Shown here: piece after piece, positions 52,015 through 61,086 of the stretch | Position numbering within the stretch: the first letter of the stretch is position 1 | Layout: every line of letters begins with the position of its first letter | Origin: Bin87 sp965243255 | Lineage (GTDB): Bacteria > Chloroflexota > Dehalococcoidia > Lucifugimonadales > UBA3495 | Reading direction: 5' to 3' | NCBI GenBank assembly: GCA_965243255.1 | Contig: CBDEUH010000004.1 | Coordinates: 1,240,001 to 1,304,000 of the forward strand | Length of the DNA: 64,000 nucleotides | The notes under the pieces: generated by a model | Databases searched by the model: none | Told to the model about the DNA's origin: nothing | Seen by the model: the letters and a program-made list of their open reading frames with translations, nothing else | Made by a program: the position numbers and the translations under genes

Positions 52015-53259
52015 ATGAGCACACATCACGATTCGCAGAACGGCGACGGCGACGCCGAACGTCTCTCCGCCCATGGCGAGACGGTCGAACCACAGGACGA
52101 CAGCGACCCCACCGGACGCTACCGTTCATCGGCAGCGGGGCAAGTGCAGCAGAACGTGGCGGATGCCGACGGCAGCGTTTCAGCTACCGACGCCGAGGCG
52201 TCAGCGGACGCCGGGGCCCCAACAGAGCACGAGGCGGAACCCCCGCCAACGGAACGGTTTCCGTGGATGAAGGACACCCGACAGTGGGGCGTGCGCGCGC
52301 CGCTGACGCAGCACGGCCTTACGATAGAATCCATCGCTGTCGGCGTGTACGGCGAGATCCCCGACGAGAGCCGGGAAATGACCCGAATGCCCCGGGGTTC
52401 CGTTTCCACGCCGGGAATGCCGCGCCTGGACAATTACTCGGTGAACCGCAAGGACGAGCTGTGGTCGGACAACGCCGCAACCCTTTACGAAGAAGCCATT
52501 CAGCGACGCTGGAACGCCATGCAGGATATTGACTGGGACAGCCTGCCCGAACATCCCCAGGACTTTGAACTGGCCTGGTGCCAGCTGTGCACCGAGCTGG
52601 GCCAGCACGCCACCGCCGAGATAGACACCATCGGGCAGTGGCTGCACCGGATGAACTACGCCTACATTGAGCCGAAGATGTTCCTGGCAACGCAGGAGTT
52701 CGACTCAGCGCGGCATTTTGAAGCGATGCGGCAACGCGCCCTGTGCAACGGAGGCGCCCTGGGCCTGGAATCGCCGGGGATGCTGAACCGGCGCATGGTG
52801 GAAACCCGGGCCGGCTGGCCGGAGGTCGCCGTGTCGATGTACATCGCCCGAGGTACGCTGACGCTGCTGATGTACCGCTTTGGCGCGCACTTCGCGTCCA
52901 ATCCGGTTGACCGCAAAATCTTCAGCCTTTGCCTGCAGGACAAGGCCCGGCACATGGCCTACGGAATGGGGATGCTGAAACTCACGGTGGCCGTGAAGGG
53001 CGTTGACTTTGGCGTCTCCCTGCGGCGGATACTCGGTTCCATTGAGAAGGACATGGCGGGTGAACTGCGGGATACGGTGCTGTGGGAAGCGATGGCAATC
53101 ATCGCCGGCGGCTCGGTGCAGGGCATGAACGAGGGCATGGCAGCGGTGGCGCGACTGCGCTCGGATTACGTGCGCCAGTACGCAGCGCGCCTGCGCTACG
53201 TCGGCATCGACAAGCAGGAAAACACCCTGCATCCCGACCTGGCGGCAGTGTTGCAGTGA
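52015..53259 (+). CDS. Diiron-fold paralogue that has lost its metal ligands, 414 aa
   Basis: It aligns with the protein at 50805 over the whole bundle (for example EPKMFLATQEFDSARHFEAM with the DESRH region). The key Glu are replaced: the first helix Glu is Ala, ExxH has become SxxH (Ser231-His234), and the second ExxH is KxxH (Lys310-His313). About 85 N-terminal residues are acidic, Asp/Glu/Thr-rich and likely disordered. It is probably a structural or regulatory partner of the active member. Its ATG lies 113 bp after the first gene. Confidence 0.78.
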   Translation: MSTHHDSQNGDGDAERLSAHGETVEPQDDSDPTGRYRSSAAGQVQQNVADADGSVSATDAEASADAGAPTEHEAEPPPTERFPWMKDTRQWGVRAPLTQHGLTIESIAVGVYGEIPDESREMTRMPRGSVSTPGMPRLDNYSVNRKDELWSDNAATLYEEAIQRRWNAMQDIDWDSLPEHPQDFELAWCQLCTELGQHATAEIDTIGQWLHRMNYAYIEPKMFLATQEFDSARHFEAMRQRALCNGGALGLESPGMLNRRMVETRAGWPEVAVSMYIARGTLTLLMYRFGAHFASNPVDRKIFSLCLQDKARHMAYGMGMLKLTVAVKGVDFGVSLRRILGSIEKDMAGELRDTVLWEAMAIIAGGSVQGMNEGMAAVARLRSDYVRQYAARLRYVGIDKQENTLHPDLAAVLQ

Positions 53260-53263
53260 TTCG

Positions 53264-53959
53264 TTGCTGATCTCATCCGTCAGTCTGCTCCCCGATGACG
53301 TTACCGCCTTCATCCGGCTCGCGGTGCTATGCATTGTTGCCGCCGCCGCCGCGCTCTGGGTTAACGGATGGTTCCAGGCAGTAGCGGCCACCGTATTTGG
53401 CGACCCGGCGCCGCGCGCCCAGGGCCGGCTGTTCGGCAATCCCCTGCGGCACCTGGACCCGGTGGGCATGGCGCTGGCCGCGGTAACCGGCCTGGGCTGG
53501 GGCCGCCAGCTGCCGGGAGAACCAGGACGGCAGGGGCGGTGGCCGTCCATCGCCGTCGCGGCGGCGGGACCGCTGGGGAACCTAAGCGTAGCCTTCCTGC
53601 TGTCGGTTCCGGTTAAGGCGGGCTGGCTGGCCTGGGCAATACCGTCGCCGGATAGCTTGACCCTGGTAATGACCGGGGGACTGCGGTCGGGAATCTCCGA
53701 CATCCTCGGCCTGTTGATAATCTACAACCTGCTGCAGGCCGTCTTCCAGGTATTGCCGCTGTCGCCGCTGGCCGGGTATCGGGCGCTAGCCGTGTTGCTG
53801 CCGTCGGGAGGGGCGGAAACGCACCGCAGGTTTCAGCGATTCGCGCCGATTCTGTTGGTGGCGTTGATTGCATCCGACTACGTGCTGCGGCCCGGCATAC
53901 TGTGGGCAACGGTGCTGCCGGCGGCCCAGTGGCTGACGGGGTTGGCCACCGGGTTCTGA
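53264..53959 (+). CDS. M50 (site-2 protease)-like membrane protein lacking catalytic residues, 231 aa
   Basis: About six hydrophobic segments. The region VNGWFQAVAATVFGDPAPRA and LFGNPLRHLDPVG lines up with the zinc-protease core HEFAH...GDPTP...NPLAHLDPIG, but HExxH reads NGWFQ. The second motif NxxPxxxLDG reads PLSPLAGYRAL, with Asp replaced by Ala. So it is probably an inactive rhomboid-like or regulatory S2P homologue. It starts with TTG, 4 bp after the diiron paralogue. Confidence 0.7.
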   Translation: MLISSVSLLPDDVTAFIRLAVLCIVAAAAALWVNGWFQAVAATVFGDPAPRAQGRLFGNPLRHLDPVGMALAAVTGLGWGRQLPGEPGRQGRWPSIAVAAAGPLGNLSVAFLLSVPVKAGWLAWAIPSPDSLTLVMTGGLRSGISDILGLLIIYNLLQAVFQVLPLSPLAGYRALAVLLPSGGAETHRRFQRFAPILLVALIASDYVLRPGILWATVLPAAQWLTGLATGF

Positions 53960-53964
53960 ATCCA

Positions 53965-54750
53965 TCAGGAGGTGGGGCCGAAACGCTCGGTGCGGATGAC
54001 GGCTTCGGGAACGCCGATGGCCAGGAGCGCGTCGGCGGCAGTCTCGACAAACCCGGTGGGGCCGCAAACGTAGCACAGGGGATGCGCCAGGTCGCCGGCC
54101 TCGGCAAGTTGACCCAGCTCGGCGATGCACTCTTCCAGCATTGCAGCATCAACCCGGCGGTCATAGCCAATCCAGCTGGGAGGCTGCCGACGGGTCAATG
54201 AACATTGCACTGCCACATAAGGGCTGCGGCGGCTGATGTCGTACAGGAACTTCCGGTAGATGATGTCTTCCGGCGAGCGCGCGGAGTAGAGCAGCAGGGC
54301 TGGCAGCTGGGGCGCAAGGGCTTCCCGGTGGGCCAGGATTGAACGAATGGGTACGATGCCGGAGCCGCCGGCCAGCAGCAGCAGCGGGCCGCCCATTTCG
54401 GGCCTCCAGGTGAAGGGGCCTCCGATGGGGCCGCGGACTTCCAGCGCGTCGCCCGGCTGCACCACCTCGTGGAAGTATGGGGATACCTCGCCGTCGGGAA
54501 TCAGCTCAACCGTAATGTCGATGTGGTCAAGTGCGTCCGACGGCGCCGATGCAACCGAGTAGGAACGCTGGGCCTGGTATCCGTCGTCAGCGGTGAGACG
54601 AACATCGTAGTGCTGTCCGGCCACGAATGGCCGCGGCTGGGCAAGGCGGAGGGTAAAGGTCTTGGCGCGGTACGTCTCGACGGTTACGAGCTCAACGGTG
54701 GCCGGCTGCCACGCGGACGGGGCCGGCAGGGCGAGGTCTAATCTCCCCAA
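53965..54750 (-). CDS. FAD/NAD(P)H oxidoreductase (ferredoxin-reductase type)
   Basis: About 261 residues. FAD-binding RSYSVASAP, NAD(P)-binding GGSGIVPIRSILAH and the end CYVCGPTGFVETAADALL are those of the FNR family. No 2Fe-2S domain is attached. The start is not certain: a TTG at 54750, overlapping the stop of the neighbouring sulfite-oxidase-like gene, gives the best family length. It probably passes electrons from NAD(P)H to the molybdenum protein or to the diiron oxygenase nearby. Confidence 0.82.
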   Translation of the reverse strand: MGRLDLALPAPSAWQPATVELVTVETYRAKTFTLRLAQPRPFVAGQHYDVRLTADDGYQAQRSYSVASAPSDALDHIDITVELIPDGEVSPYFHEVVQPGDALEVRGPIGGPFTWRPEMGGPLLLLAGGSGIVPIRSILAHREALAPQLPALLLYSARSPEDIIYRKFLYDISRRSPYVAVQCSLTRRQPPSWIGYDRRVDAAMLEECIAELGQLAEAGDLAHPLCYVCGPTGFVETAADALLAIGVPEAVIRTERFGPTS

Positions 54751-55343
54751 TAGCGCTGTTCCTTCCAGGGATCCCCGTACATGTGATAGCCGTACTGCTC
54801 CCAGAATCCGGGGCGGTCTTCCGGCATAAAGCGAATGCCCCGCAGCCACTTGGCGGATTTCCAGAAGTACAGGTGCGGCACCACCAGGCGCGCCGGGCCG
54901 CCGTGCTCGGGCGCGATGGGCTGGCCGTCAAACTCAAAGGCCACCATGCCACGCCCTTCCAGCACGTCCCAGGTGGGCAAGTTGGTGGTATAGCCCCCGT
55001 AGGAGAACGCCATCAGGTAAGGAGCCGGGTCGGTAACGCCGGCGGCGGACAGCAGGTCGTCGATGGTTACGCCCTTCCACGTGGTATCCAGCTTGCTCCA
55101 CTTGGTAACGCAGTGGATGTCGGTATGGATTTCGGTTTCCGGCAGGCCGCGAAAGTCTTGCCAGTTCCATTCGGCCAGAGGCTGCCCGTCGGCGCCGGCC
55201 AAGGCGAAAGTCCACTCGTCGAGCGCTATGCGCTGGGTGGGGCCGGCGGTGAGCACCGGGAACCCGCGCTCCAGGTACTGGCCGGGCGGGATGGGACGGG
55301 GCGGGGTTTCCCGGCGACGCCCGAAAAATCCTCTGGTTACCAT
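54738..55343 (-). CDS. Sulfite-oxidase-like molybdopterin protein, 201 aa
   Basis: A lone Moco domain. The molybdenum-binding Cys78 is in TDIHCVTKWSK; GGYTTNLPTW and HGGPARLVVPHLYFWKSAKW complete the pocket. This short form is common next to a FNR-type reductase, as here. It may reduce or oxidise sulfur or N-oxide compounds; the reaction is not established. No signal peptide is seen. ATG at 55343 opens the two-gene minus-strand operon. Confidence 0.88.
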   Translation of the reverse strand: MVTRGFFGRRRETPPRPIPPGQYLERGFPVLTAGPTQRIALDEWTFALAGADGQPLAEWNWQDFRGLPETEIHTDIHCVTKWSKLDTTWKGVTIDDLLSAAGVTDPAPYLMAFSYGGYTTNLPTWDVLEGRGMVAFEFDGQPIAPEHGGPARLVVPHLYFWKSAKWLRGIRFMPEDRPGFWEQYGYHMYGDPWKEQRYWGD

Positions 55344-55505
55344 GGGGGAAATGCTCCTCAACGTCCGTAGTTGAATCGGTTTATCGATGGTACCGAAAGC
55401 CCGGAATGATGTCAAAACTGCCAGCGGTGTTTCGTGTTTGTAGAATCCCCTGCCATTGGCTACAATCTCCGAGATAATCAACGCCCGTCCCAAAGGAGCA
55501 ACCCG

Positions 55506-56576
55506 ATGCCCGGCAGCCTGATTACCGACGAAATAAAAGCCCTCATCGGGCTGGAATCCGAACCGGAGCGCAATCGCTTTCCCATCAGTGCGGAGATGGC
55601 CTACGACGTGGCCGACGCCATTGAGGACTACAACCCGCTGTACGTTGACCCTGACTATGCGGAACGCAGTCGTTTCGGCTGTTTGCTGTGTCCGCCCCTG
55701 GCCGCCTGGAAAGACATTGCGCCGCCCATCGGCTACTTTGGCGCGGGACAGGAATGGCACTTTGAGGTGCCACTGCCCTTCAACAGCTACGGCCTGAACG
55801 GCGGCAGCGACTGGCAGTTCCTGGCGCCGGCGCGGGTGGGCAGCTGGGTCAGCCGGCAGTTTCGCATCCTGGACATTTTCGAGAAGCAGGGACGCTCCGG
55901 GCCGCTGGTGTTCATCGTGCGCGAGGAGACGCAGACCGACCAGCACGGCGCGGAACTCAGCCGGGCCCGCCGGGTCAGCATCCACCGCGCGCTGCCGGCG
56001 GGCGATCAGCCAACCGACGTGGCGCAGGTCGCCGCCGACCTCACCACCGTGGCCGTCGCGCCGCCCAATCCGGAGGTCATTCTGCCCAAGCCGGAACCGG
56101 CGGCCGGCGCGCAGCGTCACTTCGAGGACGTGTCCGTGGGGGACGACCTGCCTGCCGTGGTGAAGGGACCGATGACGACGACGCACCTGATACGGTGGGC
56201 CGCCGCCAACGGCAACTACGCCCGGATTCACTGGGACTTGCCCTTTGCCCAGCTGACCCAAGGATTGCCCAACGTGGTAGTGAACGGGTCGCTGAAAAAT
56301 CAGTACCTGGGCCAGTTGCTGCTGGACTTTGCCGGCGAAGAGGGCTGGTTTAAACGGTTCTACGTGGAACACCGGGGCATGGACTTTCCCGGCGACACCC
56401 TCACCGCGTCGGGCATGGTTACCGACAAGCGGGAGGAAGGCGATTACGGGTACGTGGACTGCGCCGTCGGGCTGCGAAACGACCGGGGCAATCAAACGGC
56501 GTCAGGCACCGCGACCATCGTGCTGCCCAAGCGCGGGCAAGCGCTGCCCGTGGCCTGGGAGGCGGAAGCGTGGTAG
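55506..56576 (+). CDS. MaoC-like double hot-dog hydratase/dehydratase, 356 aa
   Basis: Two hot-dog domains: the first with FPISAEMAYDVADAIEDYNP and GCLLCPPL, the second with FEDVSVGDDLPAVVKGP and WAAANGNYARIHWDLPFAQ. The second contains the hydratase catalytic pair in NYARIHWD (Asp/His type). It would hydrate or dehydrate CoA-linked acids. It directly precedes the CoA-transferase pair (overlap with the next gene), so its substrate is probably made by them. Confidence 0.88.
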   Translation: MPGSLITDEIKALIGLESEPERNRFPISAEMAYDVADAIEDYNPLYVDPDYAERSRFGCLLCPPLAAWKDIAPPIGYFGAGQEWHFEVPLPFNSYGLNGGSDWQFLAPARVGSWVSRQFRILDIFEKQGRSGPLVFIVREETQTDQHGAELSRARRVSIHRALPAGDQPTDVAQVAADLTTVAVAPPNPEVILPKPEPAAGAQRHFEDVSVGDDLPAVVKGPMTTTHLIRWAAANGNYARIHWDLPFAQLTQGLPNVVVNGSLKNQYLGQLLLDFAGEEGWFKRFYVEHRGMDFPGDTLTASGMVTDKREEGDYGYVDCAVGLRNDRGNQTASGTATIVLPKRGQALPVAWEAEAW

Positions 56577-57784
56577 CGCCGCGCTCTCCCCAGTTGCTGC
56601 CGCTCAACGGGGTCAGGGTAGTAGAGCTGGGCGGGCACGTGTCCGCCCCGTTTTGCGCCCGACTGCTGGCGGACTACGGCGCGGACGTCATCAAGGTGGA
56701 GCCGCCGGGGATTGGCGACGACGCCCGTCGGATGGGGCCCTTCGTGGGCGACGACCCGCATTCGGACAAGAGCATCCCCTTCCTGTACCTGAACACCAAC
56801 AAACGAGGCGTATCGCTGGACCCGGCGACGGCGGCCGGCGGCCGGCTGCTGGCGGAGCTGCTGGAATCCGCCGACGTTCTGGTGGAGAATTACCCGCCGG
56901 AGGAAAAGCCGGCGCCGATGCTGGAGACGGAATACCTCTCCAAACGCTACCCGACGCTGATTGTTGCGTCCATCACCCCTTGGGGACAGACCGGGCCTTA
57001 CCGGAACTTTGCGGCGACCGACATCGTCACCACGGCGTTCAGCGGGCTGATGTATCACTCCGGCGACTCGGACCGTGAACCGCTGCGCAACGCGCTGAAC
57101 CAGTCCTTTTACGTGGCCGGCATCAACGGGGCGGTGGCCACGGCGGCGGCGTTGTTCCAGCGGATGGCCAACGGCATGGGCCAGACCATCGACGTGTCCA
57201 CCGTGGAATGCCTGGCGTCCCACCTGGTGCAGGCGGTGCCGTATTACAGCTATATGGGCGCCATCAAGGGCCGGCGTCCGGTGCGCGGGTCGGGGTTTGA
57301 GGAACTGATGCCAGCCAGGGATGGTTATGTAATACCATCGGTACAGGGTTCGCAGCCCTGGAGCACGGTGGCCGAACTGATTGGCGAGCCGGGGCTGCAT
57401 GACGAGCGTTTCGCCTACGGCTCGGGGCGCATCGAATACGGCGAGGAGATTTACGACTTGCTGGTGAAGGGGCTGGCGCAGTGGGACCGAAAGGCGCTGC
57501 ACCAGGCGTCGGGCGAGCGTCGGCTGGTGTTCGGGATGGCGCAGGACGCGGGGGACTTGCACGACTGCCCACATCTGCGGGAGCGGGAGTTCTTCCGGAC
57601 GGTGACCCATCCGGTGGCCGGCGAGGCGGATTACCCGGGCATGGGGCCGCGTCTGTCGGGCATGGAGTACGAGGTAACACGCGCCGCGCCGCTACTCGGT
57701 CAGCACAACCGAGAAATCTACGGCGAAGAGTTGGGCCGTGCCGCCGAAGAGTTGGCACAACTGCGGGCGCTGGGGGCGATATGA
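56570..57784 (+). CDS. CaiB/BaiF CoA-transferase, first member of the second pair
   Basis: 404 residues with GVRVVELGGHVSAPFCARLL and ADYGADVIKVEPPG. The catalytic acid is Asp151 (FAATDIVTTAFSGLM). The start at GTG 56570 overlaps the MaoC-like stop, and its own stop overlaps the next gene (ATGA). It is the likely catalytic subunit of a heteromer with the 57781 protein. Close relative of the protein at 38806. Confidence 0.9.
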   Translation: MVAPRSPQLLPLNGVRVVELGGHVSAPFCARLLADYGADVIKVEPPGIGDDARRMGPFVGDDPHSDKSIPFLYLNTNKRGVSLDPATAAGGRLLAELLESADVLVENYPPEEKPAPMLETEYLSKRYPTLIVASITPWGQTGPYRNFAATDIVTTAFSGLMYHSGDSDREPLRNALNQSFYVAGINGAVATAAALFQRMANGMGQTIDVSTVECLASHLVQAVPYYSYMGAIKGRRPVRGSGFEELMPARDGYVIPSVQGSQPWSTVAELIGEPGLHDERFAYGSGRIEYGEEIYDLLVKGLAQWDRKALHQASGERRLVFGMAQDAGDLHDCPHLREREFFRTVTHPVAGEADYPGMGPRLSGMEYEVTRAAPLLGQHNREIYGEELGRAAEELAQLRALGAI

Positions 57785-59175
57785 CGATGGCAAACGCTGG
57801 CCTGCCCCTGGCGGGCATCCGGGTGCTTGACCTGAGCCGGGTGTTTGCCATGCCCTACTGCGGAGCGTACCTGGCCGACCTGGGCGCCGAGGTCATCAAG
57901 GTGGAGACGCACCACAATGCCTTTGTGGACACCACCCGCACGCTGAACGGGCCGTATCCCGACAACGAACCGGGCCAACTGTACTACGAACGGGGCGGCA
58001 CCTATCACACGCTGAATCGGGGCAAACTGAGCGTAACGCTGGATTTGCGCTCGGAGGACGCGCTGGAGGTGCTGCGGCGGCTGGTGTCGGTTTCCGACGT
58101 GATGCTGGAAAACTTCACGCCCCGCGTGATGCGCCGGTTCGGGCTGGACTATCCCAACCTGAAAGCCGTCAAGCCTGACCTGATTATGGTGTCCAACACC
58201 GGCTACGGGCACTCCGGGCCGTGGACGAACTTCGGGGCGATGGCGACAGCGTTGGAGCCGACCCACGGCACCGCAGCGTTCACCGGCTATCTGGACGTTG
58301 ACGCTGACGGCAACACATCGCCGGGCACGGTCCCCAACAAGATTGCCAACTCCTACACCGACTTTCTGGCCAGCTGGACGGCGCAGCTGGCGGTGTTGGT
58401 GTCCCTGATACACCGGGCTCGCACCGGACGGGGCATGTGGATTGACCTGGCGATGTACCAGGTGGGCACGTCGTTCATGGGCGAGGGTCTGCTGGATTTC
58501 GCCTTCAACGGACGGCGGGATCGCCGGATGGGCAACCGGCACGAAACACTGTCACCCCATGGCTGCTATCCGTGCCTGGGCAATGACCAGTGGGCGGTCA
58601 TCGCGGCGCGCGACGATGAGGACTGGCTGGCTTTGTGCGGAGTGTTGGGGATGCCAGCGCTGGCCGGCGACGCACGGTTTGCCGACCCCATCACCCGGCA
58701 TCGCAACCAGGACGCGCTGGATGCCATCATATCCGGCTGGACTGCCGACAAGAGCAAGTACGAAGTGATGGACCTGCTGCAGGCCGCCGGCGTTCCCGCC
58801 GGCCCGGTTCTGGACGGGCGGGATATGCTGAATGATCCCCACTTCCGTGACCGTGGCTATTTTGAATCGGTGGATCATGACGCGACCACCGGGTTGGGTC
58901 GGCAGGAGTACGTGAGCCGGGGCTGGCGAATGTCGGGCAGCGACGTGCGCATCCGCAAGTCGGCCCCGCTGCTGGGCGAGGACAACCGCTACGTGCTGTC
59001 CCAGGTGCTGGGGCTGAGCGACGGCGAAATCTCGGAGCTGGAAGCCACTGAAGCCGTGGGTTCAACCCTGGCCGGCGCGCAGGTTCCCTCCGCCGTGCCC
59101 CTGGCCCGCCAGGTGGAGCTGGGCTGGACGGTGGACTACGACGAGGAGTACCGAAATCCACCGGCGGCAGATTGA
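57781..59175 (+). CDS. CaiB/BaiF CoA-transferase, second member of the second pair
   Basis: 464 residues. GIRVLDLSRVFAMPYCGAYL and LADLGAEVIKVETHH begin it. The site aligned to the catalytic Asp reads NFGAMATALEPTHG, so no acid is present. It parallels the protein at 40014 throughout (ENFTPRVMRRFGLDYPNL). The ATG at 57781 overlaps the first member by 4 nt, so the two are made together. Confidence 0.88.
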   Translation: MTMANAGLPLAGIRVLDLSRVFAMPYCGAYLADLGAEVIKVETHHNAFVDTTRTLNGPYPDNEPGQLYYERGGTYHTLNRGKLSVTLDLRSEDALEVLRRLVSVSDVMLENFTPRVMRRFGLDYPNLKAVKPDLIMVSNTGYGHSGPWTNFGAMATALEPTHGTAAFTGYLDVDADGNTSPGTVPNKIANSYTDFLASWTAQLAVLVSLIHRARTGRGMWIDLAMYQVGTSFMGEGLLDFAFNGRRDRRMGNRHETLSPHGCYPCLGNDQWAVIAARDDEDWLALCGVLGMPALAGDARFADPITRHRNQDALDAIISGWTADKSKYEVMDLLQAAGVPAGPVLDGRDMLNDPHFRDRGYFESVDHDATTGLGRQEYVSRGWRMSGSDVRIRKSAPLLGEDNRYVLSQVLGLSDGEISELEATEAVGSTLAGAQVPSAVPLARQVELGWTVDYDEEYRNPPAAD

Positions 59176-59271
59176 CGCTGTGGGCCGGGGCGGGTATCGT
59201 TGGCGGCAGTCAGAGTGGCGGACGGGGACTGAACATTAGCCTTGAACGCCCCGGCGCGGAGGTATTTTCCT

Positions 59272-61035
59272 ATGGCTGTCCAGCGCAAGCAGTACCAGGT
59301 GATCCGCGAGCCCAACGTGATGGTGCCCATGCGCGACGGCACGCGTCTCGCCACCGACGTGGTGCGCCCCGACGGTCCCGGACGCTTCCCGGTACTGATA
59401 AACCGCGGGCCTTACGGCAAGGACAGCTACCTGGATAACCCCGACCATTCCATCTGGTTCTTTCCCCGCAACGGCTACGTGCTGCTGAGCCAGGACGTGC
59501 GGGGGCGCTTCGACTCGGAGGGCGAGTACAACCCGTTGTTCCAGGAGGCACTGGACGGCTACGACACCGTGGAGTGGGCGGCGCGGCAACCCTGGTCCAG
59601 CGGGCGCGTCGCCACCACCGGCCAGAGCTATCTGGGCGCGACGCAGTACACTCTGGCCGGCAAGCGTCCCCTGCCGCCGCAATTGCAGACCATGGCCGTG
59701 GTGTCCGCATCGTCGGATTTTCACCAGTCGTGGGTCTATCACACTGGCGGCGCGATGGAATGGGGTTGGATGGTGCCCTACGCCATCTTGAAAGGACGCA
59801 ACACGCTGGCACGGACCGGCCGTGATGACCTGTTGGCCAAAATGGACGAGTACGTTATCGAGCCGGGCAACTTCGGCCAGCCGCTGTCGGACGAATGGTA
59901 TCGCCACCTGCCCCTGCGGGACTGGATTGACCGCCTGAAAGAGGCGGCGCCCTACTTCCACGAATACTTTGACGAAGAGCGGGACGGCCCGTACTGGTGG
60001 GGCCTGAACCTGATGCGGCAGGCCGGCAACGTCAAGATACCCATGTTTCACATCAGCGCGTGGTATGACATCTTCCTGGAAGGAGCGCTGAACGCCTTTC
60101 AAACCATCCAGAAGCACGGCGGCAACGAACTGGCCCGGCGCAATCAGAAACTGCTGATTGGCCCCTGGGCCCACCTGCGTCCGTTCACCGAGCCAACCAC
60201 CGGCGGCGCGGGCAACATCGACTTCGGCTCCGAGGCGGCAATCGAGCTCCACGACTACCTCCTGCGGTGGTACGACTATTGGCTGAAGGGCGAGGAAACG
60301 GGCATCACCGACGACCCGCCGGTGCGCCTGTTCGTGATGGGCGAAAACCGCTGGCGGGACGAAAACGAATGGCCGCTGGCACGCACCCAGTACACCCGGT
60401 GGTATTTCCATTCCGACGGCAACGCCAACACCCGCGCCGGTACCGGCAGCTTGTCCACCATACCGCCGGAACCCAACGAACCCGCCGACCAGTTCACCTA
60501 CGATCCGTCGAACCCGGTTCCCACGCTGGGCGGCAACACGCTGATGATTGATTACGGCGTGTTTGACCACGGAGTTGCCGAAGACCGGCCGGACGTGCTG
60601 TCCTTCACCTCTGCGCCGTTGGAATCCGACCTGGAAGTAACCGGCCCCATCTCGGTGACCCTGTACGCCGCCACCACCGCGGTGGACACGGACTTCACCG
60701 CCAAGCTGGTGGACGTGCGGCCCGACGGCTTTGCCCAGAACTTGCAAGATGGCATCGTCCGCGCCCGCTACCGTACCTCGGCGCGAGAGCCGTCCTTCGT
60801 AACGCCCGGAGAGGTGTATCGCTACACCATCGACCTGTGGGCCACCAGCCACGTGATCAAGGCCGGCCATCGCATCCGGGTGGACGTATCCAGCAGCAAC
60901 TTCCCTCGCTTTGACCGCAACCCCAACACCGGCGCCGCTCTGGGCGTGGACTCCCGGTTGGAAACGGCCCGTCAAACAGTGCACCACTCGGCCCTCTACC
61001 CGTCCCACATTACGCTGCCGGTTATCCCGCGTTAG
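59272..61035 (+). CDS. CocE/NonD-family hydrolase (X-Pro dipeptidyl-peptidase type), 587 aa
   Basis: The alpha/beta-hydrolase domain has the nucleophile Ser119 in TTGQSYLGATQ, and WSSGRVATTGQ before it. Residues 330-560 form the jelly-roll C-terminal domain (LYAATTAVDTDFTAKLVDV, VDVSSSNFPRFDRNPNTG). CocE-type enzymes cut esters or amides such as aromatic acyl esters. ATG at 59272 has GGAGG 8 nt upstream; TTG at 59242 is possible. It lies between the CoA-transferases and the Rieske genes and suits opening of an aromatic ester. Confidence 0.9.
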   Translation: MAVQRKQYQVIREPNVMVPMRDGTRLATDVVRPDGPGRFPVLINRGPYGKDSYLDNPDHSIWFFPRNGYVLLSQDVRGRFDSEGEYNPLFQEALDGYDTVEWAARQPWSSGRVATTGQSYLGATQYTLAGKRPLPPQLQTMAVVSASSDFHQSWVYHTGGAMEWGWMVPYAILKGRNTLARTGRDDLLAKMDEYVIEPGNFGQPLSDEWYRHLPLRDWIDRLKEAAPYFHEYFDEERDGPYWWGLNLMRQAGNVKIPMFHISAWYDIFLEGALNAFQTIQKHGGNELARRNQKLLIGPWAHLRPFTEPTTGGAGNIDFGSEAAIELHDYLLRWYDYWLKGEETGITDDPPVRLFVMGENRWRDENEWPLARTQYTRWYFHSDGNANTRAGTGSLSTIPPEPNEPADQFTYDPSNPVPTLGGNTLMIDYGVFDHGVAEDRPDVLSFTSAPLESDLEVTGPISVTLYAATTAVDTDFTAKLVDVRPDGFAQNLQDGIVRARYRTSAREPSFVTPGEVYRYTIDLWATSHVIKAGHRIRVDVSSSNFPRFDRNPNTGAALGVDSRLETARQTVHHSALYPSHITLPVIPR

Positions 61036-61086
61036 CCGGCCGCGGCACAGATTTCATCCGCCCGGTTGGCGTGAGGAGACTTCAAC

